From assembly GCA_007131295.1 (NCBI GenBank), contig SLQW01000014.1, forward strand, positions 1 to 51,127: 51,127 bases of DNA, given 5' to 3'. Position numbers and translations under genes: made by a program. The notes under the pieces are model-generated. The model saw only the letters and a list, made by a program, of their open reading frames with translations, was not told the DNA's origin and did not search any database. The DNA is from Pseudomonadales bacterium. Its GTDB lineage: Bacteria; Pseudomonadota; Gammaproteobacteria; Pseudomonadales; Azotimanducaceae. Positions 25,527 through 35,608 of this stretch are shown one piece after another; position 1 is the stretch's first letter; each line of letters starts with the position of its first letter.

Positions 25527-25543
25527 TGCAAAATGAATGCCAG
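25527..25543 (-). promoter_or_regulatory. Sigma-54 promoter of glnA
   Basis: On the minus strand this reads CTGGCATTCATTTTGCA: TGGCAT at -24 and TTGCA at -12 with exactly 10 bp between the invariant GG (25540-25541) and GC (25528-25529). It lies 102 nt before the glnA start, giving a leader of about 90 nt. Confidence 0.8.
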
Positions 25544-25603
25544 TGAGTGCGCCAATATGATGCGTGAGTTCTCTGGGGCTCCGGGCCGACGCGCCACCGA
25601 GGA

Positions 25604-25620
25604 CGCACTAAATAAGTGCA
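25604..25620 (-). promoter_or_regulatory. NtrC-type enhancer site 1 of glnA
   Basis: CGCACTAAATAAGTGCA has perfect arms GCACT / AGTGC around a 5-bp AT core, the form of an NtrC site. Its centre (25612) is about 95 bp upstream of the expected sigma-54 start point. Confidence 0.7.
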
Positions 25621-25630
25621 ATGCTAGCAC

Positions 25631-25651
25631 GGCGCACATAAAGAGTGCGCC
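25631..25651 (-). promoter_or_regulatory. NtrC-type enhancer site 2 of glnA
   Basis: Perfect 7-bp arms GGCGCAC (25631-25637) and GTGCGCC (25645-25651) flank ATAAAGA. The inner GCAC/GTGC spacing matches site 1. Its centre (25641) is 29 bp from site 1, near three helical turns, much like the paired sites of the E. coli glnA enhancer. Confidence 0.65.
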
Positions 25652-25704
25652 TTCGCCCGGCTGCGACTCTTTCCTCTTACGCCCGCGCGGCCACGCCGAC
25701 CCTG

Positions 25705-25710
25705 TATAAT
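25705..25710 (+). promoter_or_regulatory. Candidate -10 element of typA
   Basis: A perfect TATAAT 35 nt before the typA GTG. It overlaps an upstream ATG of the same frame (25709), which therefore cannot be the real start. No clear -35 at normal spacing. Confidence 0.5.
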
Positions 25711-25744
25711 GCGCAGCCCTTCGCCAGCAGAGCAGTATTCCATC

Positions 25745-27592
25745 GTGTCGGAGATCCAACTTGCCCGCCCCGCCGCCGGGGATTCCGAGTTGCGCAATGT
25801 CGCCATCATCGCTCACGTCGACCACGGCAAGACCACTCTGGTCGATCGGCTGCTGCAGCAGACCGGCCGGGTCGCGGCCGGTTCCGGCGAGCGGGTGATG
25901 GACAGCAATGATCTCGAACGCGAGCGCGGCATCACCATCCTCGCCAAGAACACCGCCATCGAGTGGAAGGGCGTGCGCATCAACATCGTCGACACCCCGG
26001 GCCATGCCGATTTCGGCGGCGAGGTCGAACGGGTCCTGTCCATGGTGGACTCGGTGCTGCTGCTGGTAGACGCCGTCGATGGCCCCATGCCGCAGACTCG
26101 CTTCGTCACCCGCAAGGCGTTCGCCCGCGGCCTGAAACCGATCGTCGTCATCAACAAGATCGATCGCGACGGCGCGCGCCCGGACTGGGTCGAGCACGAA
26201 GTGCTGGACCTGTTCGATCGCCTCGATGCCAGCGAGGAGCAACTCGATTTCACGACGGTTTACGCCTCGGCGCTCGAGGGCCGGGCCGGTCGCAGCCTCG
26301 ACGCCATGCGCGACGACATGGACGCCCTGCTCGACCTGATCGTCGAGCAGGTGCCGCCGCCGACCGTGGAGATCGACGGACCGCTGCAGATGCAGATTTC
26401 GGCGCTGGACTATTCGAGCTACGTGGGCGTCATCGGTCTCGGCCGCATCCAGCGCGGCAGCGTTCGTCCAGGAATGACTGTGAGTGTCGTCGATCGGGAT
26501 GGTAAGCGCCGCTCGGGGCGGATCCTCGGGGTACTCGGTAATGACGGTCTCGAGCGCAAGGAGATCCAGTCTGCCAGCGCGGGCGACATCGTGAGCATCA
26601 CGGGCATCGCTGATCTGGCGATCTCCGATACGATCTGCGATCCGTCCCGGCCCGAGGCGCTGCCACCGTTGACGGTCGACGAGCCCACGGTGGTGATGAC
26701 GTTTCAGGTGAATACCTCGCCCTTCGCGGGACGTGAGGGCAAGTTTCTCACCAGCCGGCATCTGCGTGAGCGGCTGGACCGTGAGCTCCTGCACAATGTC
26801 GCCCTGCGTGTGGAAGGGACGGAGCACCCTGACCGGTTCCGGGTTTCAGGGCGTGGCGAGCTGCACCTGTCGGTGCTCATCGAGACCATGCGTCGGGAAG
26901 GTTACGAGCTCGGCGTGTCACGCCCTGAGGTCATCACTCGTGAGCATGAGGGGCAGCACCAGGAGCCCTATGAAACGCTCGTGGTCGATGCCGAGGAGAC
27001 GCACCAGGGCGCGGTAATCGAGGAGCTCGGCAGGCGCCGTGGTGAACTCGTGAACCTGGTGCCTGATGGCCGCGGCCGGGTGCGCCTGGACTTCGTGATG
27101 CCGTCACGCGGTCTGATCGGATTCCGCCAGCTGTTCCTGTCGCTGACTTCGGGCAGCGGTATCCTCACCCATACCTTTTCGCACTGGGGTCCGTTTCATG
27201 CAGGTTCGGGCTCGGAACGGACCAACGGCGTCCTGGTCTCGAACGTTCAGGGCAAGGCAAACGCCTATGCCCTGTTCAACCTGCAGCAGCGGGGCCGCCT
27301 CATGGTGGAGCCGGGGACCGAGGTGTACGAGGGCATGGTCGTCGGCATCCACAGCCGCGGCAATGATCTTCCGGTGAATCCCACCAAGGAGAAGCAGCTC
27401 ACCAACATCCGCGCCTCGGGCAGCGACGAGAATCTGCTGCTGACGCCGCCGGTGCGCATGAGTCTCGAGCAGGCGTTGGAGTTCATCGATACGGACGAAC
27501 TCGTCGAGGTGACGCCGAAGGCGATCCGGGTGCGCAAGAAGCTTCTGAAAGAGCACGAACGGCGCCGTGAAGAGCGCCGCCGGGAAGACTGA
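25745..27592 (+). CDS. typA: Ribosome-associated GTPase TypA/BipA
   Basis: 615 residues from GTG 25745, the usual length; the upstream in-frame ATG falls inside the -10 element. A translational GTPase acting on the ribosome in stress and ribosome assembly. G motifs: [10 protein letters not shown] (G1), RGITI (G2), [11 protein letters not shown] (G3), INKIDR (G4). Domains II, III and V follow, then the TypA-specific C-terminal domain with [17 protein letters not shown] and [13 protein letters not shown]. Divergent from glnA, as in E. coli. Its stop overlaps the dtd ATG by one base. Confidence 0.97.
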   Translation: MSEIQLARPAAGDSELRNVAIIAHVDHGKTTLVDRLLQQTGRVAAGSGERVMDSNDLERERGITILAKNTAIEWKGVRINIVDTPGHADFGGEVERVLSMVDSVLLLVDAVDGPMPQTRFVTRKAFARGLKPIVVINKIDRDGARPDWVEHEVLDLFDRLDASEEQLDFTTVYASALEGRAGRSLDAMRDDMDALLDLIVEQVPPPTVEIDGPLQMQISALDYSSYVGVIGLGRIQRGSVRPGMTVSVVDRDGKRRSGRILGVLGNDGLERKEIQSASAGDIVSITGIADLAISDTICDPSRPEALPPLTVDEPTVVMTFQVNTSPFAGREGKFLTSRHLRERLDRELLHNVALRVEGTEHPDRFRVSGRGELHLSVLIETMRREGYELGVSRPEVITREHEGQHQEPYETLVVDAEETHQGAVIEELGRRRGELVNLVPDGRGRVRLDFVMPSRGLIGFRQLFLSLTSGSGILTHTFSHWGPFHAGSGSERTNGVLVSNVQGKANAYALFNLQQRGRLMVEPGTEVYEGMVVGIHSRGNDLPVNPTKEKQLTNIRASGSDENLLLTPPVRMSLEQALEFIDTDELVEVTPKAIRVRKKLLKEHERRREERRRED

Positions 27593-28026
27593 TGCGCGCT
27601 CTCCTGCAGCGAGTGACGAGCGCTCGGGTAGAGGTGTCGGGCGAGACGGTCGGCGCGATCGACCGCGGCCTCCTGGTACTGCTGGGTATCGCCCGCGACG
27701 ATGGCCCGGGGGACGCCGAGCGACTCGCAAAACGGACGCTCGAGCTCCGGATTTTCCCGGATGCGGACAAGCCGATGAATCGATCGCTTCTCGATGTCGG
27801 TGGAGCGGTTCTGGTGGTTTCCCAGTTCACGCTCTGCGCTGATACGAGTCGTGGCCGCCGCCCTGGTTTTTCCACCACCGCGCCACCGGATGTGGCCGAG
27901 CCGCTCGTCGAAGCCTTCGTTGGTCACTGCCGGGAGGGTGGTGTTGAGGTAGCCAGCGGTCGTTTCGGCGCGGATATGCAGGTGCATCTCGTCAACGACG
28001 GCCCCGTCACGTTCCTGCTCGAGTAG
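27592..28026 (+). CDS. dtd: D-aminoacyl-tRNA deacylase
   Basis: 144 residues. Hydrolyses D-amino acids from mischarged tRNA. The family's cross-subunit motifs are present: VVSQFTLCADTSRGRRPGF, with the SQFTL catalytic loop, and near the C-terminus GRFGADMQVHLVNDGPVTF, containing the Gly-cisPro loop. N-terminal [15 protein letters not shown] is typical. It shares one base with the typA stop (TGATG), so it is coupled to typA. Confidence 0.97.
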   Translation: MRALLQRVTSARVEVSGETVGAIDRGLLVLLGIARDDGPGDAERLAKRTLELRIFPDADKPMNRSLLDVGGAVLVVSQFTLCADTSRGRRPGFSTTAPPDVAEPLVEAFVGHCREGGVEVASGRFGADMQVHLVNDGPVTFLLE

Positions 28027-28042
28027 GTGCTTAGCGCCGGGG

Positions 28043-28810
28043 TCAGTCCTCGGCCTTTCGCTCGACCAGCTTCGCGAACATGATGCCTATTTCGTATAGC
28101 ACCCACATGGGCAGCGCCAGCAGCACCTGTGAGATGACGTCAGGGGGCGTCAGCAGCATGGCGAAGATAAAGCATCCCACCAGGACGTAGGCACGTTTTG
28201 CGCGCAGTGCCGCCACTGACGTCGCGCCGCTCCACACCAAAAGCAGGGTCGCAACGGGAATTTCGAAGGCGAAGCCGAACGCGAAGAACATCTTCAGAAC
28301 GAAATTCAGATAAGCGTTGATGTCCGTCATGATCGCGACGTCGCCGGGTGCGACGCCGATCAGAAAAGCGAACACGACGGGAAAGACCGCGAAGTACGCG
28401 AATGCCATGCCGGCATAGAAGAGGATGACGCTGGAGACCAGCAGGGGAACTGCCAGGCGCTTCTCGTGCCGGTAGAGGCCAGGTGCGACGAAGCTCCAGA
28501 TCTGGTGCAGCACGTAGGGTATGGCAATGAAGAAAGCGGTCACGAACGCGAGCTTGAATGGCGTCAGGAAGGGCGACGCCACCTCCGTCGCGATCATGGT
28601 TGAGCCTTCGGGCAGTGCCGCTCGCAGCGGTTTGCTCACGAACGCGTAGAGGTCATTCGCCAGGTAGAACAGCGGAAAGAATACGATCAGCACAGCGAGG
28701 ACGATGCGCAGCAGCCGGCTGCGCAATTCCGCGAGATGCTCGAGCAACGGCATCTCCTGATCGTCGCTTCCCTCTTCGGATTCGTCCGGAAATGGATTCG
28801 TGCTGCTCAT
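28043..28810 (-). CDS. tatC: Sec-independent translocase subunit TatC
   Basis: 255 residues, polytopic inner-membrane core of the twin-arginine translocase; with TatB it binds the signal peptides of folded substrates. Begins with an acidic tail, then [21 protein letters not shown], the conserved cytosolic start of helix 1. Six hydrophobic segments follow, including [12 protein letters not shown] in the first periplasmic/cytosolic loop region. Overlaps the tatB stop by 4 nt; last of hisE-tatABC on this strand. Confidence 0.96.
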   Translation of the reverse strand: MSSTNPFPDESEEGSDDQEMPLLEHLAELRSRLLRIVLAVLIVFFPLFYLANDLYAFVSKPLRAALPEGSTMIATEVASPFLTPFKLAFVTAFFIAIPYVLHQIWSFVAPGLYRHEKRLAVPLLVSSVILFYAGMAFAYFAVFPVVFAFLIGVAPGDVAIMTDINAYLNFVLKMFFAFGFAFEIPVATLLLVWSGATSVAALRAKRAYVLVGCFIFAMLLTPPDVISQVLLALPMWVLYEIGIMFAKLVERKAED

Positions 28811-29304
28811 GGCCGTGAATCCCGAGACGATGGCAGTTCCGAATCGGCGCGCTCGCTCTCTTCCGCGGGCGGTTCGGGTGCCAGATCGGGATCACTCGGC
28901 GCTTCGGGAGGCTTCGACTTCGAGTCCGCGTCGGCGTCCGCGTCGGCGACCGCGTCCGGCAGCGCGTCTGAGACCGCCTGATCCTCGGCCTGCAGTGCGG
29001 CCATGCGTCGGCGCATGAGCTCGTCCACTTCCTTGCTGCTGGCGCGCAGGTCCTCGCCCGCATTCTCGATTTCGTCGCGGACCTTCTTCGCTTCCTCGAG
29101 GATGCGCGAGTTATGCAGCTCGCGCCGGATCTCGTCGGCACCGATCTCGCGTTCGAGTTCGGTCTTCAAGCTGGTGAAGCTGCGCCGCGCGTGCCCGATC
29201 CAGCCGCCAAGCGTACGCAACACTTCCGGCAGACGCTCCGGTCCGAAAACCAGCAGGATCACCAGCGTGACGAGCAGCAGTTCCGGAAAGCCGATGTCGA
29301 GCAT
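28807..29304 (-). CDS. tatB: Sec-independent translocase subunit TatB
   Basis: 165 residues. An N-terminal membrane helix ([27 protein letters not shown]) with the conserved Glu and the FGPERLPE hinge, followed by an amphipathic helix ([13 protein letters not shown]) and a long charged tail. The tail contains a run of Asp-Ala pairs (about 118-130) and an Arg/Ser end. Works with TatC as substrate receptor. It lies 38 nt after tatA and overlaps tatC. Confidence 0.95.
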   Translation of the reverse strand: MLDIGFPELLLVTLVILLVFGPERLPEVLRTLGGWIGHARRSFTSLKTELEREIGADEIRRELHNSRILEEAKKVRDEIENAGEDLRASSKEVDELMRRRMAALQAEDQAVSDALPDAVADADADADSKSKPPEAPSDPDLAPEPPAEESERADSELPSSRDSRP

Positions 29305-29342
29305 GCTTCACTCCGAGCGGGGCGCCAGGGCGACGCAGCGCC

Positions 29343-29600
29343 TCAGTGCTTGGACTCGCTGCCGACTCCGGACTTCGAGCGTTCGGCCTCCGTCGCTTCG
29401 CGACGGGACTCGCCCTCGATGTAGGGCGGTTCGCCTTCGCGCTGAGCTTCCTCGGCTTTCTCTTCGTCGGTCATGGCCTTGCGGAAGCCCTTGATGGCGC
29501 CGCCGAGGTCAGTGCCCAGGTTCTTGAGCTTCTTCGTCCCGAACAGCAGCAGGACGATGGCCAGGATGACCAGCAGCTCCGTCAGACTCAATCCGAACAT
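29343..29600 (-). CDS. tatA: Sec-independent translocase subunit TatA
   Basis: 85 residues. The short N-terminal membrane helix ([21 protein letters not shown]), the FGTKKL hinge and the amphipathic helix [16 protein letters not shown] are the TatA signature; the remainder is charged and disordered. It forms the pore-like oligomer of the Tat system. It is 28 nt downstream of hisE, as in Pseudomonas. Confidence 0.96.
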   Translation of the reverse strand: MFGLSLTELLVILAIVLLLFGTKKLKNLGTDLGGAIKGFRKAMTDEEKAEEAQREGEPPYIEGESRREATEAERSKSGVGSESKH

Positions 29601-29628
29601 CGGTGATCACCTCGCGTGGACTAAAAGT

Positions 29629-29964
29629 TCAGGATGCGCCGGTTCCGCGCGATGCCTTCTCGGTGATCCCGGAGAGCCCGAAGCGACGTCGGAGTTCCTC
29701 CAGGACGGCCTCAGGCGGGATGCCGAGGTGTACCAGCATGACCATGCTGTGGAACCAGAGATCGGCGGTCTCACCGATCAGCGCTTCCTGTCCGTGATCG
29801 CCGTCGACGTCCTTCGCCGCGATTACGGTTTCGGTAGCTTCCTCGCCTACCTTCTCGAGAATCCGGTTCAGTCCATCAGCGTACAGTGATGCCACGTAAG
29901 ACTGCTCGGGGTCGGCGTTCCGCCGCGCTTCGAGCACGCGGCTCAATTCTTCGATCACGGACAT
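29629..29964 (-). CDS. hisE: Phosphoribosyl-ATP pyrophosphatase HisE
   Basis: 111 residues from ATG 29964 (an in-frame TTG at 30003 adds 13 residues with no better ribosome site). Removes pyrophosphate from PR-ATP, the second step of histidine synthesis. The all-alpha MazG-like motif [15 protein letters not shown] and [14 protein letters not shown] carry the Mg-binding acids. Located between ubiB and tatA; hisI, which normally precedes hisE there in Pseudomonas-type genomes, is absent, leaving an 89-bp gap. Confidence 0.95.
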   Translation of the reverse strand: MSVIEELSRVLEARRNADPEQSYVASLYADGLNRILEKVGEEATETVIAAKDVDGDHGQEALIGETADLWFHSMVMLVHLGIPPEAVLEELRRRFGLSGITEKASRGTGAS

Positions 29965-30053
29965 GGCAGGAAGGTTCGGCGGCTGCCGATCTGGATCAGA
30001 CAATAGTGAAGCATAACCGATGCCACCTTGCCTCGGCCAAGGGGCGTCCCGAG

Positions 30054-31733
30054 TCAGTCACGGCCGAGGATCAGCCAAACACCGAGCAGGCCCAGAAAAC
30101 CGGCCGGGACCATCGCCGCGGATGGGTCTGCCGCGGCCACTGCGGGCGCCAGCAGGGCGCCACCCGCCAGCAGCGCCAGCACGCCCGCACTGCGCCGCCG
30201 CTTGCGGGTTCTTGTCTGGGCCTGCTGCATGGCATCAAGACGCGCGAGCAGAACCTGCTGGTCGCGGGCGATGGTACCGAGGCGATCGACCGCGCGCCCT
30301 GCCTGCAGCAGCAGGGCAGGCAGATGGGGCAGTTGCTCTATCAGCTCGGGGGCGCGTTCGGCGAAATTCCGGAACGCTGCCGCAGGTCCGGCGCGTTGGG
30401 CCATCCAGCGCTCCATGAACGGCGCTGCGGTGTGCCAGAGGTCGAGATCCGGGTACAGCTGCCGTCCGAGCCCCTCGATGTTGAGCAGCGTCTTCTGCAG
30501 CAGTACCAGCTGAGGCTGCACTTCCATCTCGAAGCGCCTAGCGGTCTGGAACAGCGTGATGAGGAAGTGCCCGAACGAGATCTCCTTCAGCGGCTTCTGA
30601 AAGATCGGCTCGCAGACCCCGCGGATCACGCGTTCGAACTCGTGTACGTCCGTTCCCGCCGGGACCCAGCCCGACTCCACGTGGAGTCGGGCGACTTCGT
30701 AGTAATCCTGGTGGAAGAAGGCAAGCAGATTGCGTGCTAGGTAGTTCTGATCGTTCTCGGTCAGCTGGCCGATGATGGCGCAGTCCACCGCGATATAGCT
30801 CGGGTCAGCCGGGTCGTCGATGTCGACGAAAATGTTTCCGGGGTGCATGTCTGCATGGAAGAAGTTGTCTTCGAAGACCTGGGTAAAGAACGTCTCGACA
30901 CCACGCTCGGCCAGTTTGCGCATGTCCGTGCCTGCCGCGCGGAGGTGCTCTACTTCCGAGATCGGCACGCCGTAGATGCGTTCGAGCACCAGGACGTTTC
31001 GGCGCGTGAAGTCCCAATGAACCTTGGGTACGTAGAGCAGATCCGAGCGGGTGAAGTTGCGGCGCAGCTGGGAGGTGTTCGCCGCTTCGTGCAGCAGGTC
31101 GAGCTCGTCGCCAATGGTGCGCTCGTAGTCGCGGACGATGTCCACCGGATGCAGGCGCCTCGCTTCCGGCCAGAAGCGTTCCAGTGCGCCGGCGATGCCG
31201 TAAAGCAGGGCGATGTCCTCCGCGATCACGGACTCGATGCCCGGCCGAATCACCTTTACCACCACCTCGGAGCCGTCATGCAGCCGCGCGGCGTGCACCT
31301 GCGCGACGCTGGCCGAGGCCATGGGCTCGGTAACGAATTCCGCAAAGGCCTCGTCCAGTGGCATCGCGAGGGCGCGCTCGACGATTTGGCGTGCTTCATC
31401 GCCCGAGAAGGGGGTCACCCGGTCCTGGAGCAGCCGCAGTTCTTCGGCGAAAGGCGGCGCAAGCAGATCGCGCCGGGTGGAAAGGATCTGTCCGAACTTC
31501 ACGAACACCGGGCCGAGGTCCTCGAGTGCCTTGCGCAGGCGGCGGGCAGGCTGCTCCTTGGGCTTCGGCAGCAGGCGCCCGGGATGGAAACGGAACAGCA
31601 GGCGTGCCGGGAGCGGCAGCTGCGCAACTGGCAGCCCTACTCCCTCGAGCAGCCAATCGAGGCGGTGGCGCATGGCTACCCGGGCGATGCGTCCGGCGCG
31701 CCTGAGCTGTCCCCACATGCCGCGCCGATTCAC
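30054..31733 (-). CDS. ubiB: Ubiquinone biosynthesis regulatory ATPase UbiB
   Basis: 559 residues. An atypical protein-kinase-like (ADCK/ABC1) membrane ATPase needed for ubiquinone synthesis. The family's KxGQ motif is in [17 protein letters not shown]; the A-rich loop is [24 protein letters not shown] and the metal-binding VDCAIIGQL follow. Two C-terminal hydrophobic helices anchor it ([20 protein letters not shown] and [17 protein letters not shown]). GTG start overlapping the ubiJ stop by 4 nt. Third gene of ubiE-ubiJ-ubiB. Confidence 0.96.
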   Translation of the reverse strand: MNRRGMWGQLRRAGRIARVAMRHRLDWLLEGVGLPVAQLPLPARLLFRFHPGRLLPKPKEQPARRLRKALEDLGPVFVKFGQILSTRRDLLAPPFAEELRLLQDRVTPFSGDEARQIVERALAMPLDEAFAEFVTEPMASASVAQVHAARLHDGSEVVVKVIRPGIESVIAEDIALLYGIAGALERFWPEARRLHPVDIVRDYERTIGDELDLLHEAANTSQLRRNFTRSDLLYVPKVHWDFTRRNVLVLERIYGVPISEVEHLRAAGTDMRKLAERGVETFFTQVFEDNFFHADMHPGNIFVDIDDPADPSYIAVDCAIIGQLTENDQNYLARNLLAFFHQDYYEVARLHVESGWVPAGTDVHEFERVIRGVCEPIFQKPLKEISFGHFLITLFQTARRFEMEVQPQLVLLQKTLLNIEGLGRQLYPDLDLWHTAAPFMERWMAQRAGPAAAFRNFAERAPELIEQLPHLPALLLQAGRAVDRLGTIARDQQVLLARLDAMQQAQTRTRKRRRSAGVLALLAGGALLAPAVAAADPSAAMVPAGFLGLLGVWLILGRD

Positions 31734-32365
31734 GATGCGGCTCCGGGCGGCGGCGAACGCGTCTCGAGACGTCGGATACGCGCTTCGAGCCGGTCGGTGG
31801 CGAGGCGCAGCTCATCCACTTCGTCTAGGAAGCGGGCGATCTCGCTGCGGCCCGGGAGCCATCCGTCGGCCGGCGCGGTCAGCCACTCGCGTGCACGCGC
31901 GGTTCCGGCGTCCATCCCGCGCCTGACCTCTACCCCCGTCCGGCGTGCCGCCTCTCCGACGACGTGCGCGGCCTCGCTGCCGAACGCGCGGCCGAACGGA
32001 GTAAGCAGGTCGGGCCGCAAGCCGCGGAGCAGATCGAGCACCGCGGAGGCGAAGTTGGCGTCGCCCTTCACCTCGGCGCCGATCTCGGCTGTGGCCTGAG
32101 CACCTTCGGTGATCAGCCGTGCCACGGCGGCTGGATCGAGCCGGATGCAGGCGTCAGCATCATCGTCGGCGCCAGGCTCCGCCACGACGGCATCGGTTCC
32201 GAATGCGAGCGTGACCTGGATCGGTCCCGGGTCGAGAGTCAGAGCGAGCCTGCGACCGGACAAGAGCCTGGTCCGGGCGCGGCTGGTCGGGTCGAGCGCA
32301 AGGAGTTGCTCGAGGGCGGTGCCAATGGAGAAGGCGGCGAAGCTGTCGAGCCAGGCGGGCGGCAC
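31730..32365 (-). CDS. ubiJ: Ubiquinone biosynthesis accessory factor UbiJ
   Basis: About 211 residues from GTG 32365 (GGAG nearby; it follows the ubiE stop by 14 nt). An N-terminal SCP2-like lipid-binding domain (about 10-110, [17 protein letters not shown]...[12 protein letters not shown]) and a C-terminal coiled coil ([23 protein letters not shown]). In E. coli UbiJ binds lipid and holds the soluble Ubi complex together. Identity rests on the domain order and its invariable place between ubiE and ubiB. Confidence 0.9.
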   Translation of the reverse strand: MPPAWLDSFAAFSIGTALEQLLALDPTSRARTRLLSGRRLALTLDPGPIQVTLAFGTDAVVAEPGADDDADACIRLDPAAVARLITEGAQATAEIGAEVKGDANFASAVLDLLRGLRPDLLTPFGRAFGSEAAHVVGEAARRTGVEVRRGMDAGTARAREWLTAPADGWLPGRSEIARFLDEVDELRLATDRLEARIRRLETRSPPPGAAS

Positions 32366-32379
32366 GTGGGCGCTCCGGT

Positions 32380-33132
32380 TCAGGGGCGGATGCCGCGGTG
32401 CAGAGCGACGATACCGCCGGCGAGGTCGTGACAGCGCACGGCGGCGAAGCCGGCGTTTTCCAGCATCTCGGACAGGGCTTCCTGCGGCGGATGCATGCGA
32501 ATGGATTCGTTCAGATAGCGATAGGAATCCGAATCGCCGGTCACCAGTTTGCCGAACGTGGGCCACAGACTCGACCATAGGTCGAAAGCCTGATTCAGCA
32601 GCGGGTTGCGCGGTTGCGAGAACTCCAGCACCAGCAGCCTGCCACCCGGGGCGAGCACCCGTAACGTCTCCCGCAGGGCCGCATCTTTGCGGGTCACGTT
32701 GCGCAGTCCGAAGCCGATGCTGACGCAGTCGAACGTGCCATCGGCGAACGGCAATTGTTCGGCATCGGCCTGTACCGGCTGCACATTGGACAGGCCCGCA
32801 TCGAGCAGCCGGTCGCGGCCGATGCCGAGCATGCTCGCGTTGATGTCGGTGAGTACGACGTGACCTCCCGGTTTCACCCGCGGCGCGAACAGCTCGGCGA
32901 GGTCGCCGGTTCCGCCGGCGAGATCGAGGATGCGCTGACCGGGCCGGACGCCTGAGAGCTCGATGGTCATGCGCTTCATGATGCGATGGGTTCCGAGCGA
33001 CATCAGGTCATTCATGATGTCGTAGCGCGGCGCAACGCTGCGGAACACGCCTGCAACCCGTTCGGCCTTTTCGCCTATCGGAACCTGTTGATAGCCGAAG
33101 TCGGTGGTGCCTTCGCCGTCGTCCTGTTTCAT
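32380..33132 (-). CDS. ubiE: Demethylmenaquinone/demethoxy-ubiquinol C-methyltransferase UbiE
   Basis: 250 residues. SAM-dependent methyltransferase for ubiquinone (and menaquinone where present). Family signature FGYQQVPIGEKAERVAGVF at the N-terminus, YDIMNDLMSLGTHR, SAM motif I ILDLAGGTGDLAEL, LTDINASML, and VSIGFGLRNVTRKD. First gene of the ubiEJB set. Confidence 0.97.
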   Translation of the reverse strand: MKQDDGEGTTDFGYQQVPIGEKAERVAGVFRSVAPRYDIMNDLMSLGTHRIMKRMTIELSGVRPGQRILDLAGGTGDLAELFAPRVKPGGHVVLTDINASMLGIGRDRLLDAGLSNVQPVQADAEQLPFADGTFDCVSIGFGLRNVTRKDAALRETLRVLAPGGRLLVLEFSQPRNPLLNQAFDLWSSLWPTFGKLVTGDSDSYRYLNESIRMHPPQEALSEMLENAGFAAVRCHDLAGGIVALHRGIRP

Positions 33133-33199
33133 CGGGGATCCGGAAATCGCGGTCAGGCCCGGATCATAACGGTGCGCCGCTAGCCTGCATATCTCGCCG

Positions 33200-33586
33200 C
33201 TAGGACGGCGACCACTGACCGACGCCTATGGGCGGCAGGCGCGAGGCGTTCGCCTTCTTGAGTTCCGTCAGGTACTCATCCCAGTAGCGGCGCTGGTTGC
33301 GCCCGAGATCCTCGAGATGGCGCCAAGTGTAGATGCCGCTGTCGTGGCCGTCGTCGAACACGAGGCGGATGGCGTAGTTGCCGACGGGTTCGATGCCGGT
33401 GATGGAGACGTACTTCTTTCCGGTCTGCAGGACGCGCTGGCCCTCGCCATGACCGCGGACCTCGGCGGACTGCGAATACACCCGGAGCAGTTCTGCAGGC
33501 AGCTCGAGGCGCTGCCCATCGGCATAACGCAACTCCAGGACGCGGGACTGCTTGTGCATCAGGATTTCAGTCGGAACCTCGGCCAT
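33200..33586 (-). CDS. DUF971 protein
   Basis: 128 residues. A DUF971 (gamma-butyrobetaine hydroxylase N-terminal-like) domain, seen in LELRYADGQRLELPAELLRVYSQSAEVRGHG, GIEPVGNYAIRLVFDDGHDSGIYTW and HLEDLGRNQ. The last motif, Y-W with DSGIY, is the most conserved. This domain is linked to iron-sulfur metabolism or zinc in some proteins, but the role of the stand-alone gammaproteobacterial form is unknown. It is the usual neighbour downstream of hslVU. Confidence 0.93.
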   Translation of the reverse strand: MAEVPTEILMHKQSRVLELRYADGQRLELPAELLRVYSQSAEVRGHGEGQRVLQTGKKYVSITGIEPVGNYAIRLVFDDGHDSGIYTWRHLEDLGRNQRRYWDEYLTELKKANASRLPPIGVGQWSPS

Positions 33587-33609
33587 GACGCGATTACCCT
33601 CAGCGCAAC

Positions 33610-34947
33610 TCAGAGAATGTAGCGACTCAGGTCCTGGTCGCCGGAGATGTCGGCAAGCCGGCTCGAAACGTAAGCCGCATCGATGACGACCGGATCGCCC
33701 TGAGCGTGCCGGTCGGCCTCGAAGGATACCTCCTCCAGCAGACGCTCCATTACCGTGTGCAGGCGTCGCGCACCGATGTTCTCCGTGGTTTCGTTGACTT
33801 CCCAGGCAATATTGGCGATGCGTTCGATCGCATCCGGAGTGAACTCGATGCGCACGCCCTCGGTGCCGAGCAGGGCGCTGTACTGCTCGGTCAGCGAGGC
33901 CTTGGGCTCGGTGAGAATACGCTGGAAGTCATCAGGCGTCAGGGCAGTGAGTTCGACCCGGATCGGCAGCCGCCCCTGCAGCTCGGGGATCAGATCGCTT
34001 GGTCTGGACAGGTGGAACGCGCCGGATGCTATGAACAGAATGTGGTCGGTCCGGACCATGCCGAACTTGGTCGACACGGTGCAGCCTTCGATCAGCGGCA
34101 GCATGTCCCGCTGTACGCCTTCGCGCGAGACGTCCACGCCACTTGCTTCGCCGCGGCGTGCCACCTTGTCGATTTCGTCGATGAAGACGATGCCGCTCTG
34201 CTCCACGGCGGTGACCGCCCGTGCCTTGATCTCGTCCTCGTTGACCAGTTTCGCGGCCTCTTCCTCCTTCAGCCGGCGCAGGGCTTCGCGAACGGGCAGC
34301 TTCAGGCTCCGGCGGCGTCCCTGGTTGAGGCCGGAGAACAGGCTCTGCAGCTGCTGAGTCATCTCCTCCATGCCAGGGGGAGCGACGATCTCGGCGCCCA
34401 GCATGCTCTGGGCGATATCGACCTCCACTTCGCGCTCGTCAAGGTCCCCTTCGCGTAACTTCTTGCGCAATAGCTGGCGGGTCCCGGAGTCCTTGCGCTC
34501 ATCCTCGTTGGCGAAACCGGGGGCGGAGCGTGCTTCCGGCAGCAGCGCGTCGAGCAGCCGCTCCTCGGCCGCGTCCTCGGCTCGGTGCTGTACCTGCTGC
34601 AGCTGTTCTTCTCGCAGCATCTTCACCGCGGCCTCGGTGAGGTCGCGGATGATCGACTCGACGTCGCGACCGACGTAGCCGACCTCAGTGAACTTCGTCG
34701 CTTCCACCTTCGTGAATGGCGCGCCTGCGAGGCGGGCGAGACGCCGGGCGATTTCGGTCTTGCCAACGCCGGTGGGCCCGATCATGAGGATGTTCTTCGG
34801 CGTGATTTCCTCGCGCATGGTTTCAGGCAGCTTCAGTCGCCGCCAACGGTTGCGCAGGGCGATGGCCACCGCACGCTTGGCTTCGGCCTGGCCGATGATG
34901 TGCCGATCGAGTTCGTGGACGATCTCGCGAGGGGTCATGTCCGACAT
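33610..34947 (-). CDS. hslU: ATP-dependent protease ATPase subunit HslU
   Basis: 445 residues from ATG 34947 ([20 protein letters not shown]), the usual length; the frame continues upstream without similarity. AAA+ unfoldase with Walker [16 protein letters not shown], Walker [12 protein letters not shown], the GYVGRD pore loop ([11 protein letters not shown]) and an I-domain (about 110-245). Ends in the SRYIL tail that docks into HslV. Works with HslV just upstream. Confidence 0.97.
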   Translation of the reverse strand: MSDMTPREIVHELDRHIIGQAEAKRAVAIALRNRWRRLKLPETMREEITPKNILMIGPTGVGKTEIARRLARLAGAPFTKVEATKFTEVGYVGRDVESIIRDLTEAAVKMLREEQLQQVQHRAEDAAEERLLDALLPEARSAPGFANEDERKDSGTRQLLRKKLREGDLDEREVEVDIAQSMLGAEIVAPPGMEEMTQQLQSLFSGLNQGRRRSLKLPVREALRRLKEEEAAKLVNEDEIKARAVTAVEQSGIVFIDEIDKVARRGEASGVDVSREGVQRDMLPLIEGCTVSTKFGMVRTDHILFIASGAFHLSRPSDLIPELQGRLPIRVELTALTPDDFQRILTEPKASLTEQYSALLGTEGVRIEFTPDAIERIANIAWEVNETTENIGARRLHTVMERLLEEVSFEADRHAQGDPVVIDAAYVSSRLADISGDQDLSRYIL

Positions 34948-34993
34948 GAGGGCTTCCGCAGTCGCAGTGGCTTCGAAATTCGGCCTGCTGGGT

Positions 34994-35539
34994 TCAGCCA
35001 GTTGGGCCGATCTCCTCCAGGGTGAACGCGTGGTTGGTATAGACGCAGATGTCGGCAGCGATACCGAGCGCTTTCTCGACGATGCTGCGCGCATCGAGCT
35101 CCGTGTTTTCGAGCAGGGCGAGCGCGGCTGCGCGGGCGTAGGCGCCTCCGGAACCGATGGCAAGGATGCCCTGTTCCGGTTCGATGACGTCGCCATTGCC
35201 GGTGATGATCAGCGAGTCCTGGGCATCGGCCACCGCGAGCAGGGCCTCGAGGCGGCGCAGGGCCCGATCCGTACGCCAGTCCTTGGCCAGTTCCACCGCC
35301 GCTCGGACCAGATTGCCCGAGTGCTTATCGAGCTGTCCTTCGAAGCGCTCGAAGAGGGTGAACGCATCAGCGGTACCGCCGGCGAAACCGGCGATGACCT
35401 TGCCCTTGTGCAGCTGTCGCACCTTGCGGGCATTACCTTTCATCACCGTATCACCGAGGGAGACCTGACCATCGCCGCCGAGTGCGACCCGCCCGTTGCG
35501 GCGGACCGAGAGGATCGTTGTGCCGTGGAATTGTTCCAA
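34994..35539 (-). CDS. hslV: ATP-dependent protease peptidase subunit HslV
   Basis: 181 residues; proteasome-type Thr protease. The active Thr is in [12 protein letters not shown], exposed after removal of the first six residues. Other features: [41 protein letters not shown] and [11 protein letters not shown]. The start is TTG at 35539, an uncommon codon, supported by GGAGGT right before it and by the fixed distance to the catalytic Thr. HslV and HslU form the complete protease. Confidence 0.96.
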   Translation of the reverse strand: MEQFHGTTILSVRRNGRVALGGDGQVSLGDTVMKGNARKVRQLHKGKVIAGFAGGTADAFTLFERFEGQLDKHSGNLVRAAVELAKDWRTDRALRRLEALLAVADAQDSLIITGNGDVIEPEQGILAIGSGGAYARAAALALLENTELDARSIVEKALGIAADICVYTNHAFTLEEIGPTG

Positions 35540-35608
35540 GAGACCTCCGGTGAACGGGCATTGCCAACCCGTCGATATGCGGTCGCGACCGCGGTTTTCA
35601 ACGACCCG

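Noticed and set aside
25548-25564. Third NtrC-type site near glnA (TGCGCCAATATGATGCG)
   Set aside because: Two mismatches in the key positions and too close to the promoter; below the quality of the other two.
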